DNA from: JANRKB01 sp033763695
GTDB taxonomy: Bacteria; Planctomycetota; Phycisphaerae; Phycisphaerales; UBA1924
Length of the DNA stretch: 64,000 nt
NCBI GenBank assembly: GCA_033763695.1
Contig: JANRKB010000043.1
Location: forward strand, 310,001 to 374,000
Direction of reading: 5' to 3'
In this document: piece by piece, positions 19,335 to 27,580 of the stretch
Position numbering within the stretch: the stretch's first letter is position 1
Layout: each line of letters starts with the position of its first letter
Translations under genes and position numbers: made by a program
Notes under the pieces: generated by a model
What the model saw: the letters and a program-made list of their open reading frames with translations, nothing else
Database searches by the model: none
What the model was told of the DNA's origin: nothing

Positions 19335-20423
19335 TCAGCAGCCGGCTTCAAAGGCTGCGACGAAGGAGTCGAAGTCGGTGAAGTCGAGGAAGCCGTCCTG
19401 GTTGAAGTCGGACGAGGGATCGCCACTCTCGAAGGCGAACACGAAGTCATCGAAGTCGGTGAAGTCGATGAAACCGTCGCCGTTGAAGTCGGCGGGGCAG
19501 GACTCCGCGCCGTAGAGGATGATGGCGGTCGAAAGGAAGGGCTGGTTAAAGCCGGAGGCGGCCGGGTCGAACGTCGGCGACCACGCGGTCGTGGTGCTGG
19601 TGAGGTACGTCTGGTGACCAGCCGCGGCCTGGCCGGAGGAGTTGAAGACGAGGGGAGCGAACCACTCCCAGCCGTTCTTCACGCCGGTGGACGTGCTGGT
19701 GCTGGTGACGCCGTTGGTGTAGCTGTAGCCGCCGGGGAGGACGAGCGTCGGTCCGATCGTGCCCTTGGCGGGGGTGGTCTGATTCTGCTGGAAGGCGATG
19801 GACCAGCCGAAGTCGAGGCCGCCGTCGCCGTCGAGGTCCTGATCACCGAGCTGGATCTCGTCGCCGCCGGCGAGGTCGATGGTGAAGGACCACGAGTTGA
19901 ACGAGCCCTGCGTGCCGTTGAGGGCGCCGATGACGAACCCGGCGAGGGCCTGCGCGCGGGTGTCGTTGTTGAGCGTGCTGTTGTCGTTGTCGTAGAACCA
20001 GACGGTCATGTCAAGGCCGGGGACCGTGGCGTCGGAGAGCACGCCGGCGATGTCCGTGGCGTAGGAGAGACGGAAGCCGTCGACGAGCGCACCAACGCCG
20101 GGGGCGGCGGCGATGTCGCCGGTGTCGAGCACTTCGGCGCCGAAGCGCGGACGCGCGCTCGTGGTCGAGCGCGTCGGGCTATCGATGCCCGAGAAGAAGT
20201 TGCCGTTGTTGGTGCTGTCACGGTTGTTCCAGCGCTCCGGGCCTTCGCGGCTCTCGAAGCCCTTGAGAACAACGCGCTCACCCGTCTTGGCATTCACATA
20301 CACCGAGCCGGCGGAGTAGGCGCGGCCGATCTCGGGAGTTTCCGTCTTGGCCGCGAGGGCGGAAGACGAGGCAAAGGACGACGCCGCACCGGCCGCGATG
20401 GCCAACGCCAGACACTTCTTCAT
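19335..20423 (-). CDS. secreted protein of unknown function with dockerin (tandem paralog A)
   Basis: A 362-residue exported protein. The signal peptide is MKKCLALAIAAGAASSFASS, ending near SALAA. The mature part begins with VYVNAKTGERVVLKGFES, continues with GPERWNNRDSTNNGNFF and an Asp-rich loop GGDEIQLGDQDLDGDGGLDF, and contains VWFYDNDNS. No catalytic motif is recognised; the composition suggests a beta-sandwich with calcium sites. Two dockerin repeats end EAGC. The first repeat is a variant reading DFDDFVFAFESGDPSSD, shared with paralogs B and C. AGGAG lies upstream of the ATG. Confidence 0.75.
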   Translation of the reverse strand: MKKCLALAIAAGAASSFASSSALAAKTETPEIGRAYSAGSVYVNAKTGERVVLKGFESREGPERWNNRDSTNNGNFFSGIDSPTRSTTSARPRFGAEVLDTGDIAAAPGVGALVDGFRLSYATDIAGVLSDATVPGLDMTVWFYDNDNSTLNNDTRAQALAGFVIGALNGTQGSFNSWSFTIDLAGGDEIQLGDQDLDGDGGLDFGWSIAFQQNQTTPAKGTIGPTLVLPGGYSYTNGVTSTSTSTGVKNGWEWFAPLVFNSSGQAAAGHQTYLTSTTTAWSPTFDPAASGFNQPFLSTAIILYGAESCPADFNGDGFIDFTDFDDFVFAFESGDPSSDFNQDGFLDFTDFDSFVAAFEAGC

Positions 20424-20783
20424 GGCACATGCTCCTGATAGAACTCAACTCTCTCGACGCAACTTCGCGTCAGTGGGAGAACACCCAGAGTCAAGGTACT
20501 GATAGCGGAAGCCGCGGCTACCGCGTTCTTGCTCTGTGTTTTGTTGCGGCACGACGCTGCACCAAGCGCCACGTCGCGAGAGGCGTCTTTATGCTGAGCA
20601 ACTTTCCGATATGGACCGAAAACATGGCTCGCACGCGGCAAGGAATGCGCTCGCGACGCCTGTGTGACGCTGAGGTTCGAGCGGGTGCAGACGTCCCCGC
20701 GAAGCAACGATGGCCGCAGTTCGCGACTCGAAAGCCTGAAGCTCATCGCGCCGCCTCCCGGCGAGCAGGATGGCAAAAAGAAC
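20424..20783. other. 360-bp spacer between tandem paralogs A and B
   Basis: This holds the leader of paralog A (AGGAG ribosome site at its right-hand end on the minus strand) and, at the far end, the T-tract of the terminator of paralog B. No gene or convincing promoter was recognised. Confidence 0.4.
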
Positions 20784-20811
20784 AAGGCCCGCGAGCGAAC
20801 CCGCGGGCCTT
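20775..20811 (-). terminator. rho-independent terminator after paralog B
   Basis: AAGGCCCGCG (20784-20793) and CGCGGGCCTT (20802-20811) form a perfect 10-bp stem with an 8-base loop. On the minus strand it is followed by GTTCTTTTTGCC. It lies 32 bases past the stop at 20844. Confidence 0.75.
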
Positions 20812-20843
20812 GGACGATTCACGTGATTGTCACGACGCGATGA

Positions 20844-21929
20844 TTAGCAGCCGGCTTCAAACGCTGCGACGAAGGCGTCGAAGTCGGTGAAGTCGAGGAA
20901 GCCGTCCTGGTTGAAGTCGGACGAGGGATCGCCACCTTCGAAGGCGAACACGAAGTCATCGAAGTCGGTGAAGTCGATGAAGCCGTCGCCGTTGAAGTCC
21001 GCGGGGCAGGCGACGCTGCCGAAGAGCACCAGGTAGAACGACGCGAAGTTCTCTTGCCACGTGGGCGCGCCGGGCGGGTTGTTGGAAGCCCAGCCCCACG
21101 CGGTCGTTGTGATGTACGGCTGGCGCGGCGTGACGAAGCCCGACGAGTCAACACTGAGCGGGCGGTACCAGTCTTCGCCGTCGACGACGCCGATCGACGT
21201 CGACGTGCTGTTCACGCCGTTGGTATAGCCGTAGCCGCCGGGAAGGACTTCGAAGGGGCCGATGGCGCCCTTGGGGCGAGCGGTCTGGTTCTGCTGGAAG
21301 CAGTACGACCAGCCGAAATCGAGGTTGCCGTCGCCGTCGACGTCCTGATCACCGAGCTGGAGTTCATCGCCGCCAGCCAGGTCGATCGTGATGGTCCAGG
21401 CGTTCGCGGTGCCTTGGGTTCCAGGGAGGTCAGAGACGTTGAAGATGGCCAGACGCTGGGCGCGCGTGTCATTGCCGCCGTTGTCGTTGTCGTAGAACGA
21501 GACAAGCACGTCGAGCCCGGGAATCGAGGAGTCGGCGAGCACGCCGGGGATATCGGTCGCGTAGCCGATCTGGAAGCCGTCGACCAGTGCGCCGACGCCG
21601 ACCGCGCCCTGGATCTCGCCCGCGTCGGCGACTTCAGCGCCGAAGCGTGGGCGGATGCTGGTCGTCGGACGCGCCGGGTTATCGATCGCGAAGTAGAAAT
21701 TGCCGTTGTTGGTGTCGTCGTCGTTGTTCCAACGCTCCGGGCCTTCGCGGCTCTCAAACTCCTGAAGGACGACGCGCTCGCCGGTCTTGGCGTTCACGTA
21801 CACGCGGCCTGCCATGGCGGTGCGACCCTTGTCGCCGCTGAGTTGCTGACCCTGACCGGCAAGCGACGCGGACGAAGCCACGCTGAACGCGAGGCCGGCG
21901 ACAGACACAATCCACACAGTCTTCTTCAT
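20844..21929 (-). CDS. secreted protein of unknown function with dockerin (tandem paralog B)
   Basis: A 361-residue exported protein, colinear with paralogs A and C. The signal peptide is VWIVSVAGLAFSVASSASLA. Shared blocks are VYVNAKTGERVVLQEFES, RPRFGAEVADAGEI, VGALVDGFQIGYATDI, VSFYDNDNGGNDTRA, GGDELQLGDQDVDGDGNLDF and the YTNGVNSTSTS segment. The conserved Asn/Asp-rich loops suggest metal-binding or adhesive beta structure rather than an enzyme. Two dockerin repeats end EAGC, and the first is the DDFVFAFEGGDPSSD variant. GAGGAG lies before the ATG. Each paralog probably has its own promoter because terminators separate A from the next gene and B from A. Confidence 0.75.
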   Translation of the reverse strand: MKKTVWIVSVAGLAFSVASSASLAGQGQQLSGDKGRTAMAGRVYVNAKTGERVVLQEFESREGPERWNNDDDTNNGNFYFAIDNPARPTTSIRPRFGAEVADAGEIQGAVGVGALVDGFQIGYATDIPGVLADSSIPGLDVLVSFYDNDNGGNDTRAQRLAIFNVSDLPGTQGTANAWTITIDLAGGDELQLGDQDVDGDGNLDFGWSYCFQQNQTARPKGAIGPFEVLPGGYGYTNGVNSTSTSIGVVDGEDWYRPLSVDSSGFVTPRQPYITTTAWGWASNNPPGAPTWQENFASFYLVLFGSVACPADFNGDGFIDFTDFDDFVFAFEGGDPSSDFNQDGFLDFTDFDAFVAAFEAGC

Positions 21930-22112
21930 TGCAATACTCCTCTACCCCAGACACGATTCACACGACACAACGCCCGCGCGGGCGCACAACCCACGCAGCG
22001 CAACGTCTCCACGCTACGAATTCGCGGCCTCGCCGCTATCAGTCGATTGCTTGATCGTGCAAATGCCGCCGCCCCACTTTCGCGGCGCGGCGACGCCCAT
22101 CGATTGGGACGT

Positions 22113-23210
22113 TCAGCAACCAGCCTCGAAGGCCGTGACGAACGCGTCAAAGTCGGTGAAGTCGAGGAAGCCGTCCTGGTTGAAGTCGGCACTCGGATCG
22201 CCGCCCTCGAAGGCGAAGACGAAGTCATCGAAGTCGGTGAAGTCGATGAAGCCGTCGCCGTTGAAGTCGGCGTTGCACGTCTCCGCGCCGTAAAGCACGA
22301 TCTTGGTGGAGACAAATGGCTGGAAGCCCGCACCACCCGGAGCCACGCCGGCGGACCACGCGGAGTTGGCGGTTCCGACCTGCGTCTGGTGGCCCGCGAG
22401 TGCCGCACCCGACGAGTTGAAGACGAGCGGAGCGAAGATCGACCAACCATTCACCACGCCAGACGAGGTGGAGGTGCTGGCGGTGCCGTTGGTGTAGGAG
22501 TAGCCGCCCGGGAGCGCGAGCGTCGGGCCGATGGTGCCCTTGGGGCGTGCGGTCTGATTCTGCTGGAAGGCGATGGACCAGCCGAAGTCGAGCTTGCCGT
22601 CGCCATCGAGGTCTTGATCGCCGAGCTGGATCTCATTGCCGCCGCTGAGGTCGTAGGTGAGCAGCCAGGTGTTGGCGGTGCCCGAAGTGCCGGGGAGATT
22701 GGTGAGGCGGAGGCCCGCATTGGGCGTGGCGCGGGTGTCGTTGTTGGTGACGCTGTTGTCGTTGTCATAGAACCAGATCACGGCGTTGAGGCCGGGCACA
22801 CGCGAATCGGTGCCGATGCCCTGGATGTCCGACGCGATCGAGATCTGGAAGCCGTCGACGAGCGCGCCAACACCCGGCTGGCCCGCAATGTCGCCGGTGT
22901 CGAGGACCTCAGCCCCGAAGCGTGGAATCGAGCTGGTGGTCGAGCGCGTGGGGCTGTCGATGCCAAGGAAGAAGTTGCCATTGTTGACCGAGTCGTTATT
23001 GGCCCAGCGCTCCGGACCGGTGCGGCCCGTAAACATGTCCTTGTGCAAAACGACCGACTCACCCGTCTTTGCGTTGACGTACATGGTGCCGGCAAAGACG
23101 CTCTTGCCGAAGTCCGCGGCGGAGATCTCCGACGCCCCGGTCGCCGCACTCGCAACGCCGCCGGCGCACAGCGCCAACGTCAGCCCCGTGGTCATGGAAT
23201 GTGACTTCAT
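22113..23210 (-). CDS. secreted protein of unknown function with dockerin (tandem paralog C)
   Basis: A 365-residue exported protein and third tandem member. The start at 23210 (MKSHSMTTGLTLALCAGGVA) gives a clean signal peptide and has AGGGAG upstream; the frame stays open to 23363 but without export features. Blocks shared with A and B are MYVNAKTGESVVLHKDMF, GPERWANNDSVNNGNFF, VPGLNAVIWFYDNDN, GGNEIQLGDQDLDGDGKLDF and LPGGYSYTNG. Two dockerin repeats end EAGC. The function is unknown; the triplication suggests dosage or slightly different ligands (inference). Confidence 0.75.
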   Translation of the reverse strand: MKSHSMTTGLTLALCAGGVASAATGASEISAADFGKSVFAGTMYVNAKTGESVVLHKDMFTGRTGPERWANNDSVNNGNFFLGIDSPTRSTTSSIPRFGAEVLDTGDIAGQPGVGALVDGFQISIASDIQGIGTDSRVPGLNAVIWFYDNDNSVTNNDTRATPNAGLRLTNLPGTSGTANTWLLTYDLSGGNEIQLGDQDLDGDGKLDFGWSIAFQQNQTARPKGTIGPTLALPGGYSYTNGTASTSTSSGVVNGWSIFAPLVFNSSGAALAGHQTQVGTANSAWSAGVAPGGAGFQPFVSTKIVLYGAETCNADFNGDGFIDFTDFDDFVFAFEGGDPSADFNQDGFLDFTDFDAFVTAFEAGC

Positions 23211-23434
23211 CGTGTCGCTCCCTGTCTGTGGTCCGAGATGGACGCAAGAACACATCAATGGCCGACGCGAACGCGACGGCACGCAGTAGGCTCGAAAGTA
23301 CGTGTTTTGCAGTGTTTGGCTATCACGCGCATGCTCTGAGCACGCGCGTGACAACACTCGCAACCAAACGACAGAGAATCAGGCACTTGTGCCCGCGCAC
23401 GTTCGCGATATCAGAATCGGGCGCGGCGAAGTGA

Positions 23435-23599
23435 CGAGGCGGCACCGATGCGACCGCCGCCCTGCGCTTCACCGATCGTTCTGACGGCACGGACGGCTTC
23501 GATGGCTTTCTCGACAATGTCGTTGTTGTGCCCGCGCCAGGGTCGGCCGTGCTCTGCACGCTCGCGCTGGTCTGCGGCACACGCCGCTGGCGGCGATGA
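23435..23599 (+). pseudogene. relic of a secreted protein with VPAPG sorting tail
   Basis: After a stop at 23432-23434, a 54-codon frame without a plausible start reads TDATAALRFTDRSDGTDGF then GFLDNVVVVPAPG, a hydrophobic stretch (SAVLCTLALVCG) and TRRWRR before TGA at 23597-23599. This is the end of a PEP-CTERM-like protein: beta-strand, VPAPG, transmembrane helix, basic tail. The body and start are missing, so it is a decayed 3' fragment, probably a remnant of a lost gene. It resembles the tail of the protein at 33274-33999. Confidence 0.6.
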
Positions 23600-23648
23600 G
23601 TCGACGAATCGGCGGCAGATCGTCAACCGACCCACATCATTTGCGCCG

Positions 23649-23895
23649 TGTGCCACGCATCATTCGAGGCTCGCCGAGGATGATCGCGGGCCTCTCACGC
23701 GCAAACCAGAAACCCACCTTCACGCCCGCAGTGCAGGTCGTCGGTATGCGGACTGCTCCGAAGCAGTCGCTCGGCACAGGCACAGACGCACCTCGCCACA
23801 TAGGCTGCGACTGGAATTGTCTCGGCGGGACAGAATGGCAGCCGAAAGCAACGCCCACGATCATCCGTCCAAAGCGACGGATGATGCGTGGCACA
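23649..23895. repeat. 247-bp element with perfect 15-bp terminal inverted repeats (MITE/REP-like)
   Basis: TGTGCCACGCATCAT (23649-23663) and ATGATGCGTGGCACA (23881-23895) are perfect inverted ends. Similarity continues inward (GGATGATCGCG against its counterpart), and each end folds into its own hairpin; the right one has a perfect 10-bp stem, ATCATCCGTC/GACGGATGAT. No gene lies inside and no target duplication is evident. A GGGCCACCTGCC tandem pair follows on the right. Confidence 0.6.
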
Positions 23896-23934
23896 GGCCG
23901 TGATCGGGCCACCTGCCGATAGGGCCACCTGCCC

Positions 23935-24435
23935 CTACGGGGAAACACCCAACTCTTTTGCTGCCGCATACCACGGATCGTCTTGTGAGTCGACGCCCTG
24001 CGGCCGGAGCTTCGAGAACAAATCCATTTGAGGCCTCAAGCCGTACAGATACACCCCAACAGTCATATCAACAGCTGATGGATCATAAATTTTCTGAAGT
24101 AAGTATGCCTTCGTATCAACAAAAATATCGGCATCCGAGCGTGGTGAACTAGTTCCAACCCGAATATTACCGCTGATACTTAGATTTTCATAGACATCAA
24201 TCAAGTTTTTTGTGGCGAACTCCTTGACGTCGCCCCTTGAATCGCTCGCAAGCAAAATCAACGCTTCGGTGTACATATGAAAATCTTTCCAGTCGACAAA
24301 GTCGTGCCGGACTGCGCCAAGCCGGCGGACGCCTTCGACGTACTGTCGTGTTTTAGAGGCCGCGGGATTGCCGCACCCAGGCGCGGCGATGATCAGGAAT
24401 GCCGCGAGGATACTCACAAGTCGAGCATTGCGCAT
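23935..24435 (-). CDS. putative lipoprotein, AT-rich, unknown function
   Basis: A 166-residue protein beginning MRNARLVSILAAFLIIAAPG and then C, a plausible lipoprotein signal with the cysteine at about 21. The mature part is alpha-helical (YTEALILLASDSRGDVKEF, then KNLIDVYENL) and recalls HEAT-like repeats, but no family is recognised. AGGGA precedes the ATG at 24435. Base composition departs from the neighbours: bases 24061-24240 are about 41% GC by hand count, against clearly GC-rich flanks. That, and the relics on its left, suggest recent acquisition. Confidence 0.6.
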   Translation of the reverse strand: MRNARLVSILAAFLIIAAPGCGNPAASKTRQYVEGVRRLGAVRHDFVDWKDFHMYTEALILLASDSRGDVKEFATKNLIDVYENLSISGNIRVGTSSPRSDADIFVDTKAYLLQKIYDPSAVDMTVGVYLYGLRPQMDLFSKLRPQGVDSQDDPWYAAAKELGVSP

Positions 24436-24581
24436 CTCGCGTCCCTTCGCATATAGCACGCGCGTCGATCATCCGATGCCCGCAACGCTGAATGCATTCA
24501 TTGCGCAAGCAGCCGAATCTTGCGCTTGCGCGAACCAAGGTAGCCATCCCGACGGCGCAGCTCCAACAGATCCGAGTCTAT

Positions 24582-25439
24582 TCACTTCCCCTTGAAGAAC
24601 TTCACCAGCGAGTGGATCGTCACAGCGCGGCCCATGGCGGCGATCGACTCCGTAAGCGGGATGCCCTTGGGGCAGACCTTCACGCAGTTCTGGGCGTTGC
24701 CGCAGTCGTTCACGCCGCCGGGGCCCATGAGCACGTCGAGGCGTTCGTCCTTGAGGACTGCGCCGGTGGCGTGTTCATTGAACAGGCGGGCCTGGCTGAT
24801 GGCGTGGGCGCCGATGAAGGCGGTGTCCCACGCGTTCTTGTCGGGTTCGACGTTGAACTGGGGGCAGGCTTCGAGGCAGCAGCCGCACGACATGCACTCC
24901 GAGAGCTTGTAGCGGGTGGACTGGCTGTCGGGGCTTTCGGTGGGGCCGGCGCCGAGGGAGTAGGTGCCGTCGATGGGCACCCACGCCTGCACGCGCTTGA
25001 GGTTGTGGAAGAGGCGCGAGCGATCGACCCACAGGTCGCGGATGACGGGGAACTTGCTCATCGGGGCGAGGGTGATGACGTCGCCTTCGCCGGGGGCGTA
25101 GTCGTCGATGAGGCACGAACACGACTGGCGCACCTTGCCGTTGATGACCATGGTGCACGCGCCGCAGACTTCTTCGAGGCAGCCCGAGTCCCAGACGACG
25201 GGCGCGACGGTCTTGCCATCGGCGGTCACGGGGCTGAGCGCGATCTGCTGCAGGCAGGAGATCACGTTGGCGTTGCGCGGCACCTGGACCTTGAAGTCCT
25301 GCCAGTACGAGGGCTTGCCGGGGCCGTCGCAGCGCTGAATGCGGAAGACGACAGTGCGGCCGTCCTTGGCGGCGGCGCGGCGCGCGGCAGCGGACGAGGC
25401 GGAAGAACCGGCGGCGTTGGGGGCGAGTGCGTTGATCAT
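24582..25439 (-). CDS. sdhB: succinate dehydrogenase iron-sulfur subunit
   Basis: A 285-residue electron-transfer subunit of complex II, carrying electrons from the flavoprotein to the membrane quinone site. Three cluster motifs are visible: [2Fe-2S] in CLEEVCGACTMVINGK with a following C in SCSCL, [4Fe-4S] in CMSCGCCLEACPQF, and [3Fe-4S] in CGNAQNCVKVCPKGIP. An Ala-rich N-terminal extension lies before the ferredoxin fold. It is the last gene of the sdhC-sdhA-sdhB order typical of Bacillus-type (SdhCAB) complexes, 74 bases after sdhA, with a dispersed repeat in that spacer. Confidence 0.95.
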   Translation of the reverse strand: MINALAPNAAGSSASSAAARRAAAKDGRTVVFRIQRCDGPGKPSYWQDFKVQVPRNANVISCLQQIALSPVTADGKTVAPVVWDSGCLEEVCGACTMVINGKVRQSCSCLIDDYAPGEGDVITLAPMSKFPVIRDLWVDRSRLFHNLKRVQAWVPIDGTYSLGAGPTESPDSQSTRYKLSECMSCGCCLEACPQFNVEPDKNAWDTAFIGAHAISQARLFNEHATGAVLKDERLDVLMGPGGVNDCGNAQNCVKVCPKGIPLTESIAAMGRAVTIHSLVKFFKGK

Positions 25440-25475
25440 GATGCGTACTTCTTCAACAGATGGTCATTCGTACAC

Positions 25476-25500
25476 GCCCTCGCTTGCGCTTTGGGCTGGT
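25476..25500. repeat. dispersed AGCCCAAAGCGCAAGCGAGGGC repeat in the sdhA-sdhB spacer
   Basis: The complement reads ACCAGCCCAAAGCGCAAGCG then AGGGC and matches the copy at 17864-17886. It occupies most of the 74-base spacer between two co-transcribed genes, so it may influence mRNA processing or the sdhA:sdhB ratio (inference). Confidence 0.55.
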
Positions 25501-25513
25501 GAACTCAATCACT

Positions 25514-27469
25514 TCAGACGCCGACGGCTTCCTTCTTGGCGGCGGGCTTGTCAACCTTGCCATACGTGCGGGCGGTGGGCGCGATCAGCGACGCGTCCAG
25601 CGGCTCGAACGCGATCTTGGTGCCGTTGCTCGCGACGTCGTACTTCGCGACGGTGGTCTTCATGAAGTTCGCATCGTCGCGGGTCGGATAGTCGGTGCGA
25701 TAGTGCGCCCCGCGGCTTTCCTTGCGCTCCAGGCCGCCCAGCGCGATCGCCTCCGCGATGATCAGCATGTCGCCCAGTGCGCGGGCATAGCTCAGTGCCT
25801 GATTGCTCCACGCGGCGTTGTCGCCCAGACGCATCCGCGACGCACGCTCGCGCAGTTCGCCAAGCTTCGCAAGGCACTGCTTCAGACGCGCCTCGGTCTT
25901 CACGACCGTGCTCGCGGCGGTCATCTCGTCGCCCATCTCCTTGCCGATCTGATACGGATTCGTCGCCGGGTCCGGCGCCTTGCCGCTCTGACAGGTGGCC
26001 ACGAGACGATCAAAGCGATCCTGCTCGGCCTTGGCGGCGGCATCGAACGACGCGGCGGGCATGGCCGCGGCTTCGTTCTTGCTCGGCGCTTCGTTCTTGA
26101 TGTAGTTCACGACCGACACGCCGCTGAACAGGCCGTCGAAAAGACACGAGAGCAGCGCGTTCGCGCCCAGGCGATTCGCACCGTGGAACGCGAAGTTCAC
26201 CTCGCCGAAGGCGTACAGCCCCGGGATGTTCGTCATCATGTTCGTCGGCGCGCCGTACTGCATGCCCTGACCGATCTCGGCGTTCAGCGGGGCGCGGCTG
26301 CCGGACTTGTGCTTGCTGCGCGCTTCGGTGGGCTGATACGAGCCGGGGACGAACTGCGTCCACAAGCCGCCCATCGAGTAGTGCACGGCGGGGAAGATCT
26401 TCATGGGCGTGAAGCGCGGGTCTTCACCCACGAACTTCTCATAGATCTCCAGAATGCCGCCGAGCTTCTTGGTCAGGTACTCGGGGTCGCGATGCGTGAG
26501 GTCGAGATAGACCTGATTGCCGCCGCCGACGCCCAGACCCTGATTGACGCAGATGTCGAAGATCTCGCGCGTCGCGATGTCGCGCGGCACGATGTTGCCG
26601 TAGGCCGGGTACTTCTCTTCGAGGAAGTAGTACCGCTCAGCATCAGGAATGTCGCGCGGTGGACGATTGTCGCCGGCCTTGCGCGGCACCCACACGCGCC
26701 CGCCCTCGCCACGCGCCGACTCGCTCATCAGACGCAGCTTGTCCGCGCCGGGGATCGCGGTCGGGTGGACCTGGATCATCTCAGGGTTGCCATAGTGCGC
26801 GCCTGCCTGATAACAGCGGGCGGCTGCCGCGCCGGTACAGATGATGCTGTTCGTGCTCTTGCCGAAGACAAGCCCGTTGCCACCCGTCGCCATCACCACG
26901 GCGTCAGCGCGGAACGAGCGGATCTGCATCGTGCGCATGTCCTGAGCGACGATGCCGACGCAGCGCCCGGATTCGACGATCGGGGCGAGGAACTCCCAGA
27001 ACTCATACTTGCTGACGCTGCCTTCGCTCTCATAGCGACGGGTCTGCTCATCGAGGGCGTAGAGCAACTGCTGGCCGGTGGTCGCGCCGGCAAAGTGCGT
27101 TCGCTTAAAGAGCGAGCCGCCGAAGAGGCGCAGGTCGCGTCGGCCCTCGGCGGTGCGATTGAACGGCACGCCCATGCGATCCAGGAGGTCGATGATCTTG
27201 GGGGCCCAGTTGGCCATCTCGAGCACGGGGTGCTGATCGGCGAGGAAGTCGCCGCCGTAGATCGTCTCGTCGAAGTGCTCGTACTCGCTGTAGCCCTGCT
27301 GGCGTGCGACTTCGTTGCAGGCGTTGATGCCGCCTTGGGCGCACACGCTGTGCGAGCGCTTGACGGGGACCATGCTGAAGAGATCAACCTGCACGCCGGC
27401 CTCGGCGATGCGAACCGTCGCCGCCAAACCCGCCAACCCGCCGCCAACCACGATCACGCGATGCGCCAT
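25514..27469 (-). CDS. sdhA: succinate dehydrogenase flavoprotein subunit
   Basis: A 651-residue catalytic subunit oxidising succinate to fumarate with covalently bound FAD. The N-terminal dinucleotide fold is VIVVGGGLAGLAATVRIAEA. The FAD-attachment His lies in HSVCAQGGINA at about residue 39. Active-site and C-terminal blocks are visible: MIQVHPTAIPG, FPAVHYSMGGLW and the FGEVNFAFHGANRLGANAL motif. A second Ala/Lys-rich segment at the C-terminus is variable in the family. It is transcribed between sdhC and sdhB. Confidence 0.95.
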   Translation of the reverse strand: MAHRVIVVGGGLAGLAATVRIAEAGVQVDLFSMVPVKRSHSVCAQGGINACNEVARQQGYSEYEHFDETIYGGDFLADQHPVLEMANWAPKIIDLLDRMGVPFNRTAEGRRDLRLFGGSLFKRTHFAGATTGQQLLYALDEQTRRYESEGSVSKYEFWEFLAPIVESGRCVGIVAQDMRTMQIRSFRADAVVMATGGNGLVFGKSTNSIICTGAAAARCYQAGAHYGNPEMIQVHPTAIPGADKLRLMSESARGEGGRVWVPRKAGDNRPPRDIPDAERYYFLEEKYPAYGNIVPRDIATREIFDICVNQGLGVGGGNQVYLDLTHRDPEYLTKKLGGILEIYEKFVGEDPRFTPMKIFPAVHYSMGGLWTQFVPGSYQPTEARSKHKSGSRAPLNAEIGQGMQYGAPTNMMTNIPGLYAFGEVNFAFHGANRLGANALLSCLFDGLFSGVSVVNYIKNEAPSKNEAAAMPAASFDAAAKAEQDRFDRLVATCQSGKAPDPATNPYQIGKEMGDEMTAASTVVKTEARLKQCLAKLGELRERASRMRLGDNAAWSNQALSYARALGDMLIIAEAIALGGLERKESRGAHYRTDYPTRDDANFMKTTVAKYDVASNGTKIAFEPLDASLIAPTARTYGKVDKPAAKKEAVGV

Positions 27470-27580
27470 ACGTCACGTCCTTCGCAAGGCCGGTCGAGCC
27501 GACCAAATCTCTCGTCTTTCTCTTCGCTGGATTGCCCTGTCCGATTCACCCCACTGCTGTCTTGTGTGGCGTAACCGCCG

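Noticed and set aside
22041..22112. Terminator after paralog C
   Set aside because: GCCGCCGC/GCGGCGCGGC is GC-rich with many alternative pairings and no T-tract, so it is not distinguishable from background.
21054..23204. Long open frame on the plus strand opposite the tandem paralogs
   Set aside because: It runs antisense through two genes and their spacer, with no domain, signal or ribosome site.
25460..27574. Long plus-strand frame opposite sdhA
   Set aside because: sdhA has all family motifs on the other strand; this frame is its shadow.
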